A stretch of DNA of 64,000 bases from Tetraselmis striata. Lineage: Eukaryota; Chlorophyta; Chlorodendrophyceae; Chlorodendrales; Chlorodendraceae. The notes under the pieces are model-generated. The model made no database searches and was not told the origin of the DNA. It saw only the letters and a program-made list of their open reading frames with translations. The stretch is from the NCBI GenBank assembly GCA_006384855.1, contig VCJN01002425.1, positions 1 to 64,000 on the forward strand. The letters run 5' to 3'. Made by a program: the position numbers and the translations under genes. Each line of letters starts with the position of its first letter. Position 1 is the first letter of the stretch. Shown in pieces: positions 12,058 to 21,835 of this stretch.

Positions 12058-15000
12058 TGGGCTGGGGGAGTCGGCGTGTTGGACGGGGGGGGGGGGGGGG
12101 GGGGGGGGAGAGCGAGCAGCATAATGCAGCGCGGGGCTGGATATATGGGCTGGGGGAGTCAGAGTATGGGAGGGCGGGCAGCATAATGCAGCGCGGGGCT
12201 GGATATATGGGCTGGGGGAGTCAGAGTATGGGAGGGCGAGCAGCATAATGCAGCGCGGGGCTGGATGTATGGGCTGGGGGAGTCAGAGTATGGGAGGGCG
12301 AGCAGCATAATGCAGCGCGGGGCTGGATGTATGGGTTGGGGGAGTCAGAGTATGGGAGGGCGAGCAGCATAATGCAGCGCGGGGCTGGATATATGGGCTG
12401 GGGGAGTCAGAGTATGGGAGGGCGAGCAGCATAATGCAGCGCGGGGCTGGATGTATGGGCTGGGGGAGTCAGAGTATGGGAGAGCGAGCAGCATCATGCA
12501 GCGCGGGGCTGGATGTATGGGCTGGGGGAGTCAGAGTATGGGAGGGCGAGCAGCATAATGCAGCGCGGGGCTGGATGTATGGGTTGGGGGAGTCACAGTA
12601 TGGGAGGGCGAGCAGCATAATGCAGCGCGGGGCTGGATATATGGGCTGGGGGAGTCAGAGTATGGGAGGGCGAGCAGCATAATGCAGCGCGGGGCTGGAT
12701 GTATGGGCTGGGGGAGAAAGAGTATGGGAGAGCGAGCAGCATAATGCAGCGCGGGGCTGGATGTATGGGCTGGGGGAGTCAGAGTATGGAAGGGCGAGCA
12801 GCATAATGCAGCGCGGGGCTGGATGTATGGGCTGGGGGAGTCAGAGTATGGGAGGGCGAGCAGCATAATGCAGCGCGGGGCTGGATGTATGGGCTGGGGG
12901 AGTCACAGTATGGGAGGGCGAGCAGCATAATGCAGCGCGGGGCTGGATGTATGGGCTGGGGGAGTCACAGTATGGGAGGGCGAGCAGCATAATGCAGCGC
13001 GGGGCTGGATGTATGGGCTGGAGGAGACACAGTATGGGAGGGCGAGCAGCATAATGCAGCGCGGGGCTGGATGTATGGGCTGGGGGAGTCACAGTATGGG
13101 AGGGCGAGCAGCATAATGCAGCGCGGGGCTGGATGTATGGGTTGGGGGAGTCAGAGTATGGGAGGGCGAGCAGCATAATGCAGCGCGGGGCTGGATGTAT
13201 GGGCTGGGGGAGTCACAGTATGGGAGGGCGAGCAGCATAATGCAGCGCGGGGCTGGATGTATGGGCTGGGGGAGTCAGAGTATGGGAGGGCGAGCAGCAT
13301 AATGCAGCGCGGGGCTGGATGTATGGGCTGGGGGAGTCACAGTATGGGAGGGCGAGCAGCATAATGCAGCGCGGGGCTGGATGTATGGGTTGGGGGAGTC
13401 AGAGTATGGGAGGGCGAGCAGCATAATGCAGCGCGGGGCTGGATGTATGGGCTGGGGGAGTCAGAGTATGGGAGGGCGAGCAGCATAATGCAGCGCGGGG
13501 CTGGATGTATGGGCTGGGGGAGTCAGAGTATGGGAGGGCGAGCAGCATAATGCAGCGCGGGGCTGGATGTATGGGCTGGGGGAGTCAGAGTATGGGAGGG
13601 CGAGCAGCATAATGCAGCGCGGGGCTGGATGTATGGGCTGGGGGAGTCAGAGTATGGGAGGGCGAGCAGCATAATGCAGCGCGGGGCTGGATGTATGGGC
13701 TGGGGGGAGTCAGAGTATGGGAGGGCGAGCAGCATAATGCAGCGCGGGGCTGGATGTATGGGCTGGGGGAGTCAGAGTATGGGAGGGCGAGCAGCATAAT
13801 GCAGCGCGGGGCTGGATGTATGGGCTGGGGGAGTCACAGTATGGGAGGGCGAGCAGCATAATGCAGCGCGGGGCTGGATGTATGGGCTGGGGGAGTCACA
13901 GTATGGGAGGGCGAGCAGCATAATGCAGCGCGGGGGCTGGATGTATGGGCTGGGGGAGTCACAGTATGGGAGGGCGAGCAGCATAATGCGGCGCGGGGCT
14001 GGATGTATGGGCTGGGGGAGTCACAGTATGGGAGGGCGAGCAGCATAATGCAGCGCGGGGCTGGATGTATGGGCTGGGGGAGTCACAGTATGGGAGGGCG
14101 AGCAGCATAATGCAGCGCGGGGCTGGATGTATGGGTTGGGGGAGTCAGAGTTATGGGAGGGCGAGCAGCATAATGCAGCGCGGGGCTGGATGTATGGGCT
14201 GGGGGGAGTCAGAGTATGGGAGGGCGAGCAGCATAATGCAGCGCGGGGCTGGATGTATGGGCTGGGGGAGTCAAGTATGGAGGGCGAGCAGCATAATGCA
14301 GCGCGGGGCTGGATATATGGGTTGGGGGAGTCAGAGTATGGGAGGGCGAGCAGCATAATGCAGCGCGGGGCTGGATGTATGGGCTGGGGGAGTCACAGTA
14401 TGGGAGGGCGAGCAGCATAATGCAGCGCGGGGCTGGATGTATGGGTTGGGGGAGTCAGAGTATGGGAGGGCGAGCAGCATAATGCAGCGCGGGGCTGGAT
14501 GTATGGGCTGGGGGAGTCACAGTATGGGAGGGCGAGCAGCATAATGCAGCGCGGGGCTGGATGTATGGGTTGGGGGAGTCAGAGTATGGGAGAGCGAGCA
14601 GCATAATGCAGCGCGGGGCTGGATATATGGGCTGGGGGAAGTCAGAGTATGGGAGGGCGAGCAGCATAATGCAGCGCGGGGCTGGATGTATGGGTTGGGG
14701 GAGTCAGAGTATGGGAGAGAGCGAGCAGCATAATGCAGCGCGGGGCTGGATGTATGGGCTGGGGGAGTCAGAGTATGGGAGGGCGAGCAGCATAATGCAG
14801 CGCGGGGCTGGATGTATGGGCTGGGGGAGTCACAGTATGGGAGGGCGAGCAGCATAATGCAGCTCGGGGCTGGATGTATGGGCTGGGGGAGTCGGAGTAT
14901 GGGAGGGCGAGCAGCATAATGCAGCGCGGGGCTGGATGTATGGGTTTGTGGAGTCAGAGTATGGGAGGGCGAGCAGCATAGTGCAGCGCGGGGCTGGATG

Positions 15001-15167
15001 TATGGGCTGGGGGAATCAGAGTATGGGAGGGCGAGCAGCATAATGCAGCGCGGGGCTGGATGTATGGGCTGGGGGAATCAGAGTATGGGAGGGCGAGCAG
15101 CATAATGCAGCGCGGGGCTGGATGTATGGGCTGGGGGAGTCAGAGTATGGGAGAGCGGCACCATACG
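12058..15167. repeat. 62-bp minisatellite array, about 49 copies
   Basis: Head-to-tail units of 62 bp, each with a core GCATAATGCAGCGCGGGGC followed by a TGTATGGGCTGGGGGAGTC-like block. Most variation is single substitutions (GAGTCAGAG/GAGTCACAG, TGTATG/TATATG, GCTGGG/GTTGGG) plus occasional 1-bp insertions. Copies are mostly more than 95% alike by eye. The array is bounded by long G tracts (about 12087-12108 and 15177-15216). As 62 is not a multiple of 3, the open frames across it are accidental. It sits between two halves of the MULE transposase relic. Confidence 0.95.
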
Positions 15168-15172
15168 GCAAG

Positions 15173-15176
<4 letters not shown>

Positions 15177-15216
<40 letters not shown>
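15177..15216 (+). repeat. Poly-G tract of about 40 bp
   Basis: The longest homopolymer in the window, interrupted only near its ends. It flanks the minisatellite, and relative to the MULE gene it is C on the sense strand. Confidence 0.9.
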
Positions 15217-15217
<1 letters not shown>

Positions 15218-16283
15218 GGGCACACCGGGCACGAAAGGCAACCTCGGGTTGTGTTCTGGATGTGATGATGAAGTCCACTATAAGCTGTCCGATGACGCCG
15301 CCCACTGCACTGCTGCAGTTCTTGAAATGTTGACGATCAGGTGGTACATGCACCATCTGTGGTAGGCCTGGGGAAATACATCGGCCTCCACAGCGATCAT
15401 CGCGGGGTCCACCACAGCAACCACCACAGCAATCCATGCTCTGCTCTGCTCGCCAGTGACCCACAAGAGTGGGTCCCCCAGATAGGCCCTCGCACAGACC
15501 GTGTGTCAAACCTGTTACAGCTGTCACAACCCACGCGGGATAGTCGCAGCGCGCCGCTTGGCTGGTGAGCTCGCCTGTGCGATTAGTCGTACGCCATATT
15601 GTAAGGAGGTAGGGGCAGCATCCCACGCGTTTACTTGAACGTTGGCGGTGGATGGAGGGGTCACGCACCTTGAGACATGGCGCGGGCTTGCCAGAGTGCC
15701 CACACTGAATTCGGAGGCGGCGCGGGATCCCCTCGGCGTTCTTGTAGTCGGCGAGGTGTTTCTGAGTATACCCAACAGCCGTGGCGTAGTCATGTGCGTA
15801 GCGAACGATGACCTCGTGGGGTGTCGTGCCCCTGGCGAGCACGTGGCCGACGCGATGTGGGTCGTCGACGGAGAAGCGGTCAAACTCTGGATTTGTAGCG
15901 TCAGGGGCATAGCTTCCGACTGGAGGCGGCGCACCGTACGCGGCGGGCTCAACTGGCGCTAACGGAACGGATAGTGCAAGCCTCGGGCGTCTGTGCAGTG
16001 GGAGGCAAGGAGTGCGGACTACCAAACATATCATGGGTGGCACATCCGGCGCCGCCTATACAGGCGCAAGCGGGCGGGGGAGATGTGGCATCGTGCCGGA
16101 TGGCTGCGGGACTACACTGCGAGTCAACGGCGTCCAGTGCGACCTAATTTATATCCGTGCCCGGACCCTGTAGTACAGTCGTGCCTCTGTTTCTGTGCTA
16201 CGGGTACTGGAGGCGCTACCGCGGCTTGTCGTCCAGAATGGCTTGTCCAGAAGCTGCAGTTGGACCTGGATACAAATAACGCT

Positions 16284-16304
16284 GTATCCACTAGATACAA
16301 GTAA
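16284..16304 (-). repeat. Candidate right terminal inverted repeat of the MULE relic
   Basis: Reverse complement of the motif at 10543-10563, with a C-to-T difference. A second GTATCCAG-like block lies just inside on both sides. Confidence 0.4.
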
Positions 16305-16504
16305 CATGTATTCATGCGTCTATTTATAGAAAGGATATCGCGGGTTGCTGCTTTGCGAGAACACACTGGTACGTCTGTAGCGACTATGTCAAGGTAAGAT
16401 ATGCATTTATTTAACGTTAAATTGATTACATGAGCTAGTCGCAACATTCAAGAAATCCACACAGAAATCCAGAAGGAAATCCAGCTATACGGGCCAATAA
16501 CAGG

Positions 16505-16650
16505 GGCAACGTTAAATTACATTATAGATAGTATACTATAATAGTATACTATGATAGTATACTATAGATATAATAGATATATCTATAGAAAAAAAAAAAA
16601 AAAAGATATATCTATAGATATAGATATAGATATATATAGATATAACTGAC
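16505..16650. repeat. AT-rich palindromic tract around an A16 run
   Basis: Repeated TAGTATACTATA units are followed by GATATATCTATAG-type palindromes on both sides of an A homopolymer (about 16588-16603). The tract is able to form hairpins. No gene is seen between 15960 and 17179 apart from the FAd upstream region. Confidence 0.7.
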
Positions 16651-16737
16651 ATGAAGCAGGATACGTACCCTGTATATGTAGTCGCTCTATCGATCCACGT
16701 GTAGTCGCTAGTAGATATGTATGTGATACTACAAATA

Positions 16738-16786
16738 ATTTTGGTGATTTCCGATATCGCCTTCTGCTGCTAGCTCATGTAATTAT
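16738..16786 (+). repeat. 49-bp dispersed repeat, copy 1
   Basis: Identical by eye to 22548-22596 in the same orientation (contains GATTTCCGATATCGCC and CTGCTGCTAGCTCATG). Probably the end of a repetitive element. The two copies bracket the FAd gene and the retrotransposon-like ORF. Confidence 0.75.
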
Positions 16787-17179
16787 ACTACAAATAAACC
16801 GCGGAAAGACAGCTTCAGATAATGATTAAGTTTAGTCACAATGTTTCCTCGTACATCGTCTCGAAATAAGCATACTGCTGTAAAACCATCATCAGCCGTA
16901 GTCGCCGTCGTGGCGCGCTGCCCGCGCCGCTCCTGGTTCTCCGCCCCGTCCCCCACCCCGCTGGGCGTGGCCAGTCGCGCGACCACTGGCAGAGCCAGGC
17001 TTTTTCCTCCCCCAGTACTTTGCGTGCATTCTCCGGACGCTCTCCCTGTAACCAAAAAGTTTACTGGCAGAGCCCCCCCCCACCCCGCCAGCGGCCGCCA
17101 TACCCCACCACCTCTCCAGCTTCTCAGCAGTTGCAGTAACTTCCCTCCGCTACCGCTGGCAGCTCAGTCTCTCTACACT

Positions 17180-17649
17180 ATGGCCGCCATGATCCTCCGC
17201 CGCGCGGTGCGTGTGCTGCGTCTTGCCTATCTCCCCGGCAGCGCTAGCCAAAGGGCGTGGCGGCGTACCCTAATAACCACCGTCGCAGCAGATGGCTGTC
17301 CGCACCCATTCACCTGCCCCCGCGGCGTACAAGCGAGGCGTGCACCCGCGCCAGATTCATATACGTGTATGACACGTGTTTCTCGCTCTCCTGACTGGGG
17401 TCCAGGCCACGCTCCCCGAGATCCCCACGCGCCTTGCAACCCTTTTAAACCCACACAAAGTACGCACCAACTGTGAAGGCCGCCCGATGGCGGGTGGCCA
17501 AAGGGTGGGGATCTCCCTGTGCGGTAGCTCAACAGGCAGGCAAAAGCGGGTGGTGCAGGGGACTGGCGTATGGGCTGCCAACAGCACCGACAAGCTTTGT
17601 TATGGCTGTGAGTACCTGGAGTGGGGTGTGCACGCATGGGTCTGCTCCT

Positions 17650-17690
<41 letters not shown>

Positions 17691-19205
17691 CACACACACA
17701 CCCTCAGCAAGTCCGCTCCTCATCGACATAGTAGGCATGCTCCGTATCAGCTGCTCTTTGATCGTCGCTGGCTGGCTGTGGGTGTGATGTTCCTGCAGTC
17801 ATTTGTTCTGCATGGTTTCTTTTGTGTTTCCCGTTCACACACTCGGCACGCTTGCACTCTCTGGCTGATGACGTGCTGTTTGTCATGGCAGGCCCGCCGC
17901 CTCCCCTGGACGCAGCTGGTGCAGGCGCGCACCATGGCTGCCGCCTCAGAAGGTGAGGTTTGCTTTCTACGACATGCAACGTGTACTATGCATCCTAGCA
18001 CTGTGAGTGTGCTGGACTGTGACAGCCCCGTACTCGACCTCCATCCGGGCACCCAGCTCTTCTGCAGAGGTGGCTCGATCCCCGCAGTTCATCTGAATGT
18101 ACCCGGGGAACTTTAGTCTAACCTGGTCCAACCTGTTGCCAGACCCCTTCATGGCCATCTTTAAGAAGCAGCAGCAGGTTTACCGCACACTGCTGGAGAA
18201 GACTGCGGTGAGCAACCTGCCGCCCTTGACTGAACCGCTCTTATCTTTGCATTTTGGGCTGAGTGGCTGTGTTTCCTTCTGTTTCCATGATGTCCTGGGA
18301 AGGGTACTCATAAAACGATCAGTGGAGAAAATACATCCTGCATGTAATGGCTCACAGCGCCGGGGGCTCCCTTTTCACAGACCCTGGAGATCCCTGCCAA
18401 GACGGATAAGAAGGGCATCCAGGCCTACGCTGACAAGCTGGCCGCCATCCGCAAGGAGGTCCGCTGCCCGCCACACAAACCCGAGCAAGTAACACTGCTG
18501 TATGCACAGGTCACTGAGTGTGCTGGATCAGCCGAGCGCCTGGCTAGCTGCGTTGCTGACCTGGATGCGCTGCTGCATCTCCAATTGCATCGCCAGCTGG
18601 GCATCTATCCGGCCGCGGAGGACTACAAGAAGGCTGTGGAGGCCAAGGAGAAGGAGCTTGCGGCTGAGTGCGACGGCAGCATGCGCGACTTTGTCAAGAA
18701 GATCCACACCATCGGGGTCCGCCGCGCCTTCTGCCGCCTATGTTAACTGCAGCGCGTCTCATACTTGCTTGCTGTTTTTGGATCCAAATCTCAAGCGCTG
18801 CTTGCTGCCCCGTGGCCCCATGAAGGTGGGTGCTGAGGTCCAGAAGAGCATGCTTGCGGCGCTGGACTCTGTGGAGACCAAGCTGGGGCGGCCGATGATG
18901 CAGTCGGGCGACGAGGAGGGCCAGAAGTTGTACAGCGCTGCGCTGGACGGTGTACGCAAGGAGCTTGGCCTGGACAAGGTCAACGAGAAGGACCTCATGG
19001 CCAACGAAGACTACGCAGTGGTACCCCCCCCCCCCCCCCCCCCCCCCTTTCCCAACCCCCTCTGGTTGCCCGTGAGGGTTGCGCGGTCGTACCGGGTCAG
19101 CGTCTGAGGGCGCTGCGTGTATTGGCATTTGTGCAGGCGGAGATGCTCGTGAAGGACCTGCATGAGATGAACGCTGTTGAGTTCTTCGAGGCGTACTCAA
19201 AGTAG
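17180..19205 (+). CDS. Mitochondrial ATP synthase FAd/24-kDa subunit-like protein
   Basis: Resembles the plant FAd (24-kDa, MGP1) subunit of mitochondrial F1Fo ATP synthase. Exons: 17180-17206, 17892-17952, 18117-18207, 18381-18458, 18510-18716, 18826-19020, 19137-19205 (stop TAG). About 240 aa. The N-terminus (MAAMILRRA followed by ARRLPWTQLVQARTM) is Arg-rich, amphipathic and lacks acidic residues, as expected of a mitochondrial presequence. Matches to the plant protein include YRTLLEKTATLEIP...YADKLAAIRKE, the DALLHLQLHRQLGI region, MLAALDSVETKLGRPMM, and DGVRKELGL before a basic/acidic C-terminal helix. The start was chosen because exon 1 then splices in phase. The exon 2 to 3 junction is one base out of phase in this model, so a small exon or different boundary is likely there. 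The 19020 donor may instead be at 19017. No relation of function to the neighbouring genes is apparent. Confidence 0.62.
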
Positions 19206-19233
19206 ACTCGGCCGCGCACATTCCCCCCTCCCT

Positions 19234-19238
19234 TGTAA
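19234..19238 (+). terminator. TGTAA polyadenylation signal of the FAd-like gene
   Basis: TGTAA, the chlorophyte poly(A) signal, lies 29 nt after the stop codon. Confidence 0.5.
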
Positions 19239-19342
19239 TCACACCATCTCACCGCTACCCATCCCCTGGCTTCATGCTGGCACTGGCTCATGACTATTGC
19301 AACGCGCCTGTGTTTGCCAAGTTTTGACATAGAAGGGGGCGT

Positions 19343-19370
19343 ACATGTGTGTGTGTGTGTGTGTGTGTGT
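19343..19370 (+). repeat. (GT)n microsatellite
   Basis: About a dozen GT dinucleotides downstream of the FAd-like gene. The remaining sequence to 19909 shows no gene. Confidence 0.85.
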
Positions 19371-19909
19371 CCCAGCAACATAGCACTGCTGCCTTGCCCA
19401 CCACTGGGAGTGCGTTGCTCTCATGCAGCCGGGAAGCAAGCCCCTTCGCTGTCAGCAATGGGTTGAAGGACCCCCTACAAGGCTAGGATTCCTTGGCCGG
19501 AGCACGGCGCATATGGCACAATCAGTGATTTTGCGTCACCGTTCTTCATTCCGACCTATGTAAAGTGCAAGCTCTTGAAGAGGTGCCACACATTAGTTGG
19601 GTGAGGTCCTGCAGGTACCGTGGGCATGGGATGCCACTCACTGAGCAGAACGGCTGAATGTCTTGCTGGCATTAGCTTTAAGTGAGGTGGCCGCGCTGCA
19701 CAGATGGGCATTCTTATTATTTCCCACTGTAGCGACCGGAAGAAAGCCGTAATTGGACCCTGCTGCTGTTGCTTCCAACCAAAACGCAGCTTTGGTACCA
19801 GGGTTGTTTACCTCAGACATGTTAGCTATCGTGAGTTGTTAATACATACCCAGAGTACCTAGGTACAATACTTGCAAGCTTGTAGTCGCTACCTCGGGAA
19901 AAGATCCCC

Positions 19910-21835
19910 ATGTACGGGTATGTCACGAGAGCTGTACCGCCGTACAGTTATACGTACCATGCATACCAGTACGTGCCGGTAGCGGAGCTACGAGAGGAGG
20001 TGGACGCTAGCCTGAGCAAGCTTCTGTCTGCCAAGCCCAGCCGTCGGTACACCCACGCCTTGCATCACCACGCATGGGCCCTGCTCAAGCATTGCATGCA
20101 ACACAAGGCGGGGTATTGGCTCCGCAATTGTCTTCCGTCCGAGGTGGAGGCCTTTGCGGAGGCGGTGGATGCCACCATCCTCGCGGCGGTCGAACGGGTG
20201 CTAGGGGTCTCTTTTGATCCCTCCACGTACGGCACCGACACCAATCCGGTGGTCACCGATTTCTTGGCGGAGCTTTTGCACGACCCCGACCCCATGGCAG
20301 CGGAGGTGGCTACCTTGAGCGAGGATGCAGTGGCCAGGGCGCGCAGCAGGCTTCACCTCCCCACTCGATTGAAGGGAGCTGGCATCCGCCGCATGGCTAC
20401 CGTTCGTGATGCCGCCTTCATCGGCTGCATGAACGCCATCCTCCCAAGGTTCCTGACTAGGAACTCCGGCACCAACACCCCCACCCCTGGTTTCTTCGAC
20501 CCACAGCTCGGGTCCGTACTTGGCCGAGGCAGCTTCAACGCAAATTCTTCCGCCCGCCAGTATGACCACTTCCTCAACGATGCTCATGGGTCGGACAGCT
20601 ACGCCGCGGAGATGCGCGAGGCGTGGGGCCGCCTCCAAGCGGCTACTGCTGGCCATCTCGGCGACGCAGATGCACGCCAGATGGAGCGGGAAGTGGAGGC
20701 TGCGTCGGGCTCGCAAAAGGAGCTGACGGCATTTCTAGACCAGGCCAACAACTCTCGGCTTCGAAATGAGGTGTGCGCTCTCCCTGCCACATGTAGGGAA
20801 CGGATCTTGTTCAACCAGCTCGACGCGGCGTCAGGCATGTGGACAGTGGCCATCCCCACCGCGCGGACAGCCATGATTCCGCATGAGCTGTGGGAGGTCG
20901 CTGCCGGGTACTTCTTTCTGCCTAGCCCGTGCTTGGCCCCGGTGGTTGGGTGCCATATTATTCTGCCCTCGACGGAGCACAACCCCGTCATTGTTGATCT
21001 ATACGGCGACGCGCTCATGAACCTCCCGGCGCCTGGAGACGCTCACTGGCGTGTACAGCACGACGCTATCGCAGATGCCTTCCGCGATCACTGTGTTCAC
21101 GACCTAGGTATCGCGGTACGGCGGGAGGTGGATGACTAGTTCCAGCAGGCAGTGCCTCTCGGCAACACCGTACCCCGGGATGAACTCAAGGACCTAGTGC
21201 CGGACGCAGAGCTCTCCCTTCCGGCGTTCAACGTCGTGACCGGGAGCTATGATCCCCGGAGCTTGAAGTCCACGCTGCTAGAGTTCAAGACTATGCGGTA
21301 CGGGGTCAAGTACACTTCAGTGCCCCGGGCCACAGCTGTGGATCGGTTTGAGCGCTCCCTGTTGGGCGACATACAACGGGGGTTGGCTGCGCGGGACGCG
21401 GCGTGGCACAACACAGAGCCCGGACACAAGGGTCCTCTTCGAGACATCCTGGATATGTCGGAGTACACGGGCATGGTCTTCGGCACAGTGGGTGAGGTGA
21501 GCAAGGGGGTGCACCGCACAGTGCGTGGTATCGCATGCTTGGCTGCGGACCGGGGTGCCCTCTCATCGCGGGGCACTCGGTGCATCACCCGGGCTCACCA
21601 GGAGGCCTTGCTCGCAAGAGATTTCCTCGGGGTCTTGAGCTTGGTGGCCGCTCGAGAGCGTGCTCGCTGCCTCATCAGACGGCGCAGATTCGTCTCCCAT
21701 CCCGTTGCTGAAGCTGCACAGCACGTCCGAGGATCACCCACACACACACGTGCTCGCGTGGCCCGGACTCTGAACCGTGTGCGCATCACTCATCCATCCC
21801 GCCTTATGCGGGATGCGGGCGGCTTGCTGTGTTGA
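19910..21835 (+). pseudogene. Non-LTR retrotransposon-like ORF (C-terminal region) with one internal TAG
   Basis: One reading frame of about 640 codons is broken only by TAG at 21137-21139. The first half has a segment LPTRLKGAGIRRMATVRDAA, of the kind found after the reverse-transcriptase domain in algal LINE-type polyproteins. Next comes VDLYGDALMNLPAPGDAHW, then RREVDD-stop-FQQAVP. The second half has DELKDLVPDAELS and LLEFKTMRYG, which could be the E-x-K part of a restriction-like endonuclease fold. No reverse-transcriptase domain is present, so the copy is 5'-truncated. A relative at complement 39770-40370 keeps a Leu codon (CTG) where this copy has TAG, which supports reading the stop as a lesion. 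Host function is unlikely. Confidence 0.65.

Larger units (their letters stand above)
10756..15960 (-). pseudogene. MULE (Mutator-like) transposase relic with FAR1-like, SWIM and CCHC zinc motifs
   Basis: Read on the minus strand. At 15950-15470 lies a FAR1/WRKY-like N-terminal zinc region (RRLRIQCGHSGK, later KRVGCCPYLL). At 15420-15330 lies a MULE catalytic segment with VDPAM and FPQAYHRWCMYHL (the C-x-x-H of MULE transposases). The frame then shifts to FKNCSSAVGGVIGQLIVDF. After a roughly 3.2-kb interruption it resumes at 12032 with GRYPSAERYIKKQL and, in another frame, RWGAPWLQGFTAASFASSRS. A SWIM zinc finger (CTCGMSITAGLPCRH) lies near 11400, and a CCHC knuckle (CSKCGSAGHNRATCP) near 10860. 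The first catalytic Asp region is missing, and at least two frameshifts are present, so this copy is dead. A good acceptor (CTATTACAG) at 12033 and a possible donor plus C-tract near 15220 suggest that the interruption is an intron. Confidence 0.8.

Noticed and set aside
12058..15167. Many 60-170 aa open frames on both strands of the minisatellite (for example repeated IQPRAALCCSPSHT)
   Set aside because: They follow from the 62-bp unit lacking stops in some frames. The period is not a multiple of 3, so the frames drift, and there is no sign of selection.
12058..15167. CRISPR-like array
   Set aside because: The whole 62-bp unit is conserved with no variable spacers, so it is a minisatellite, and the genome is eukaryotic.
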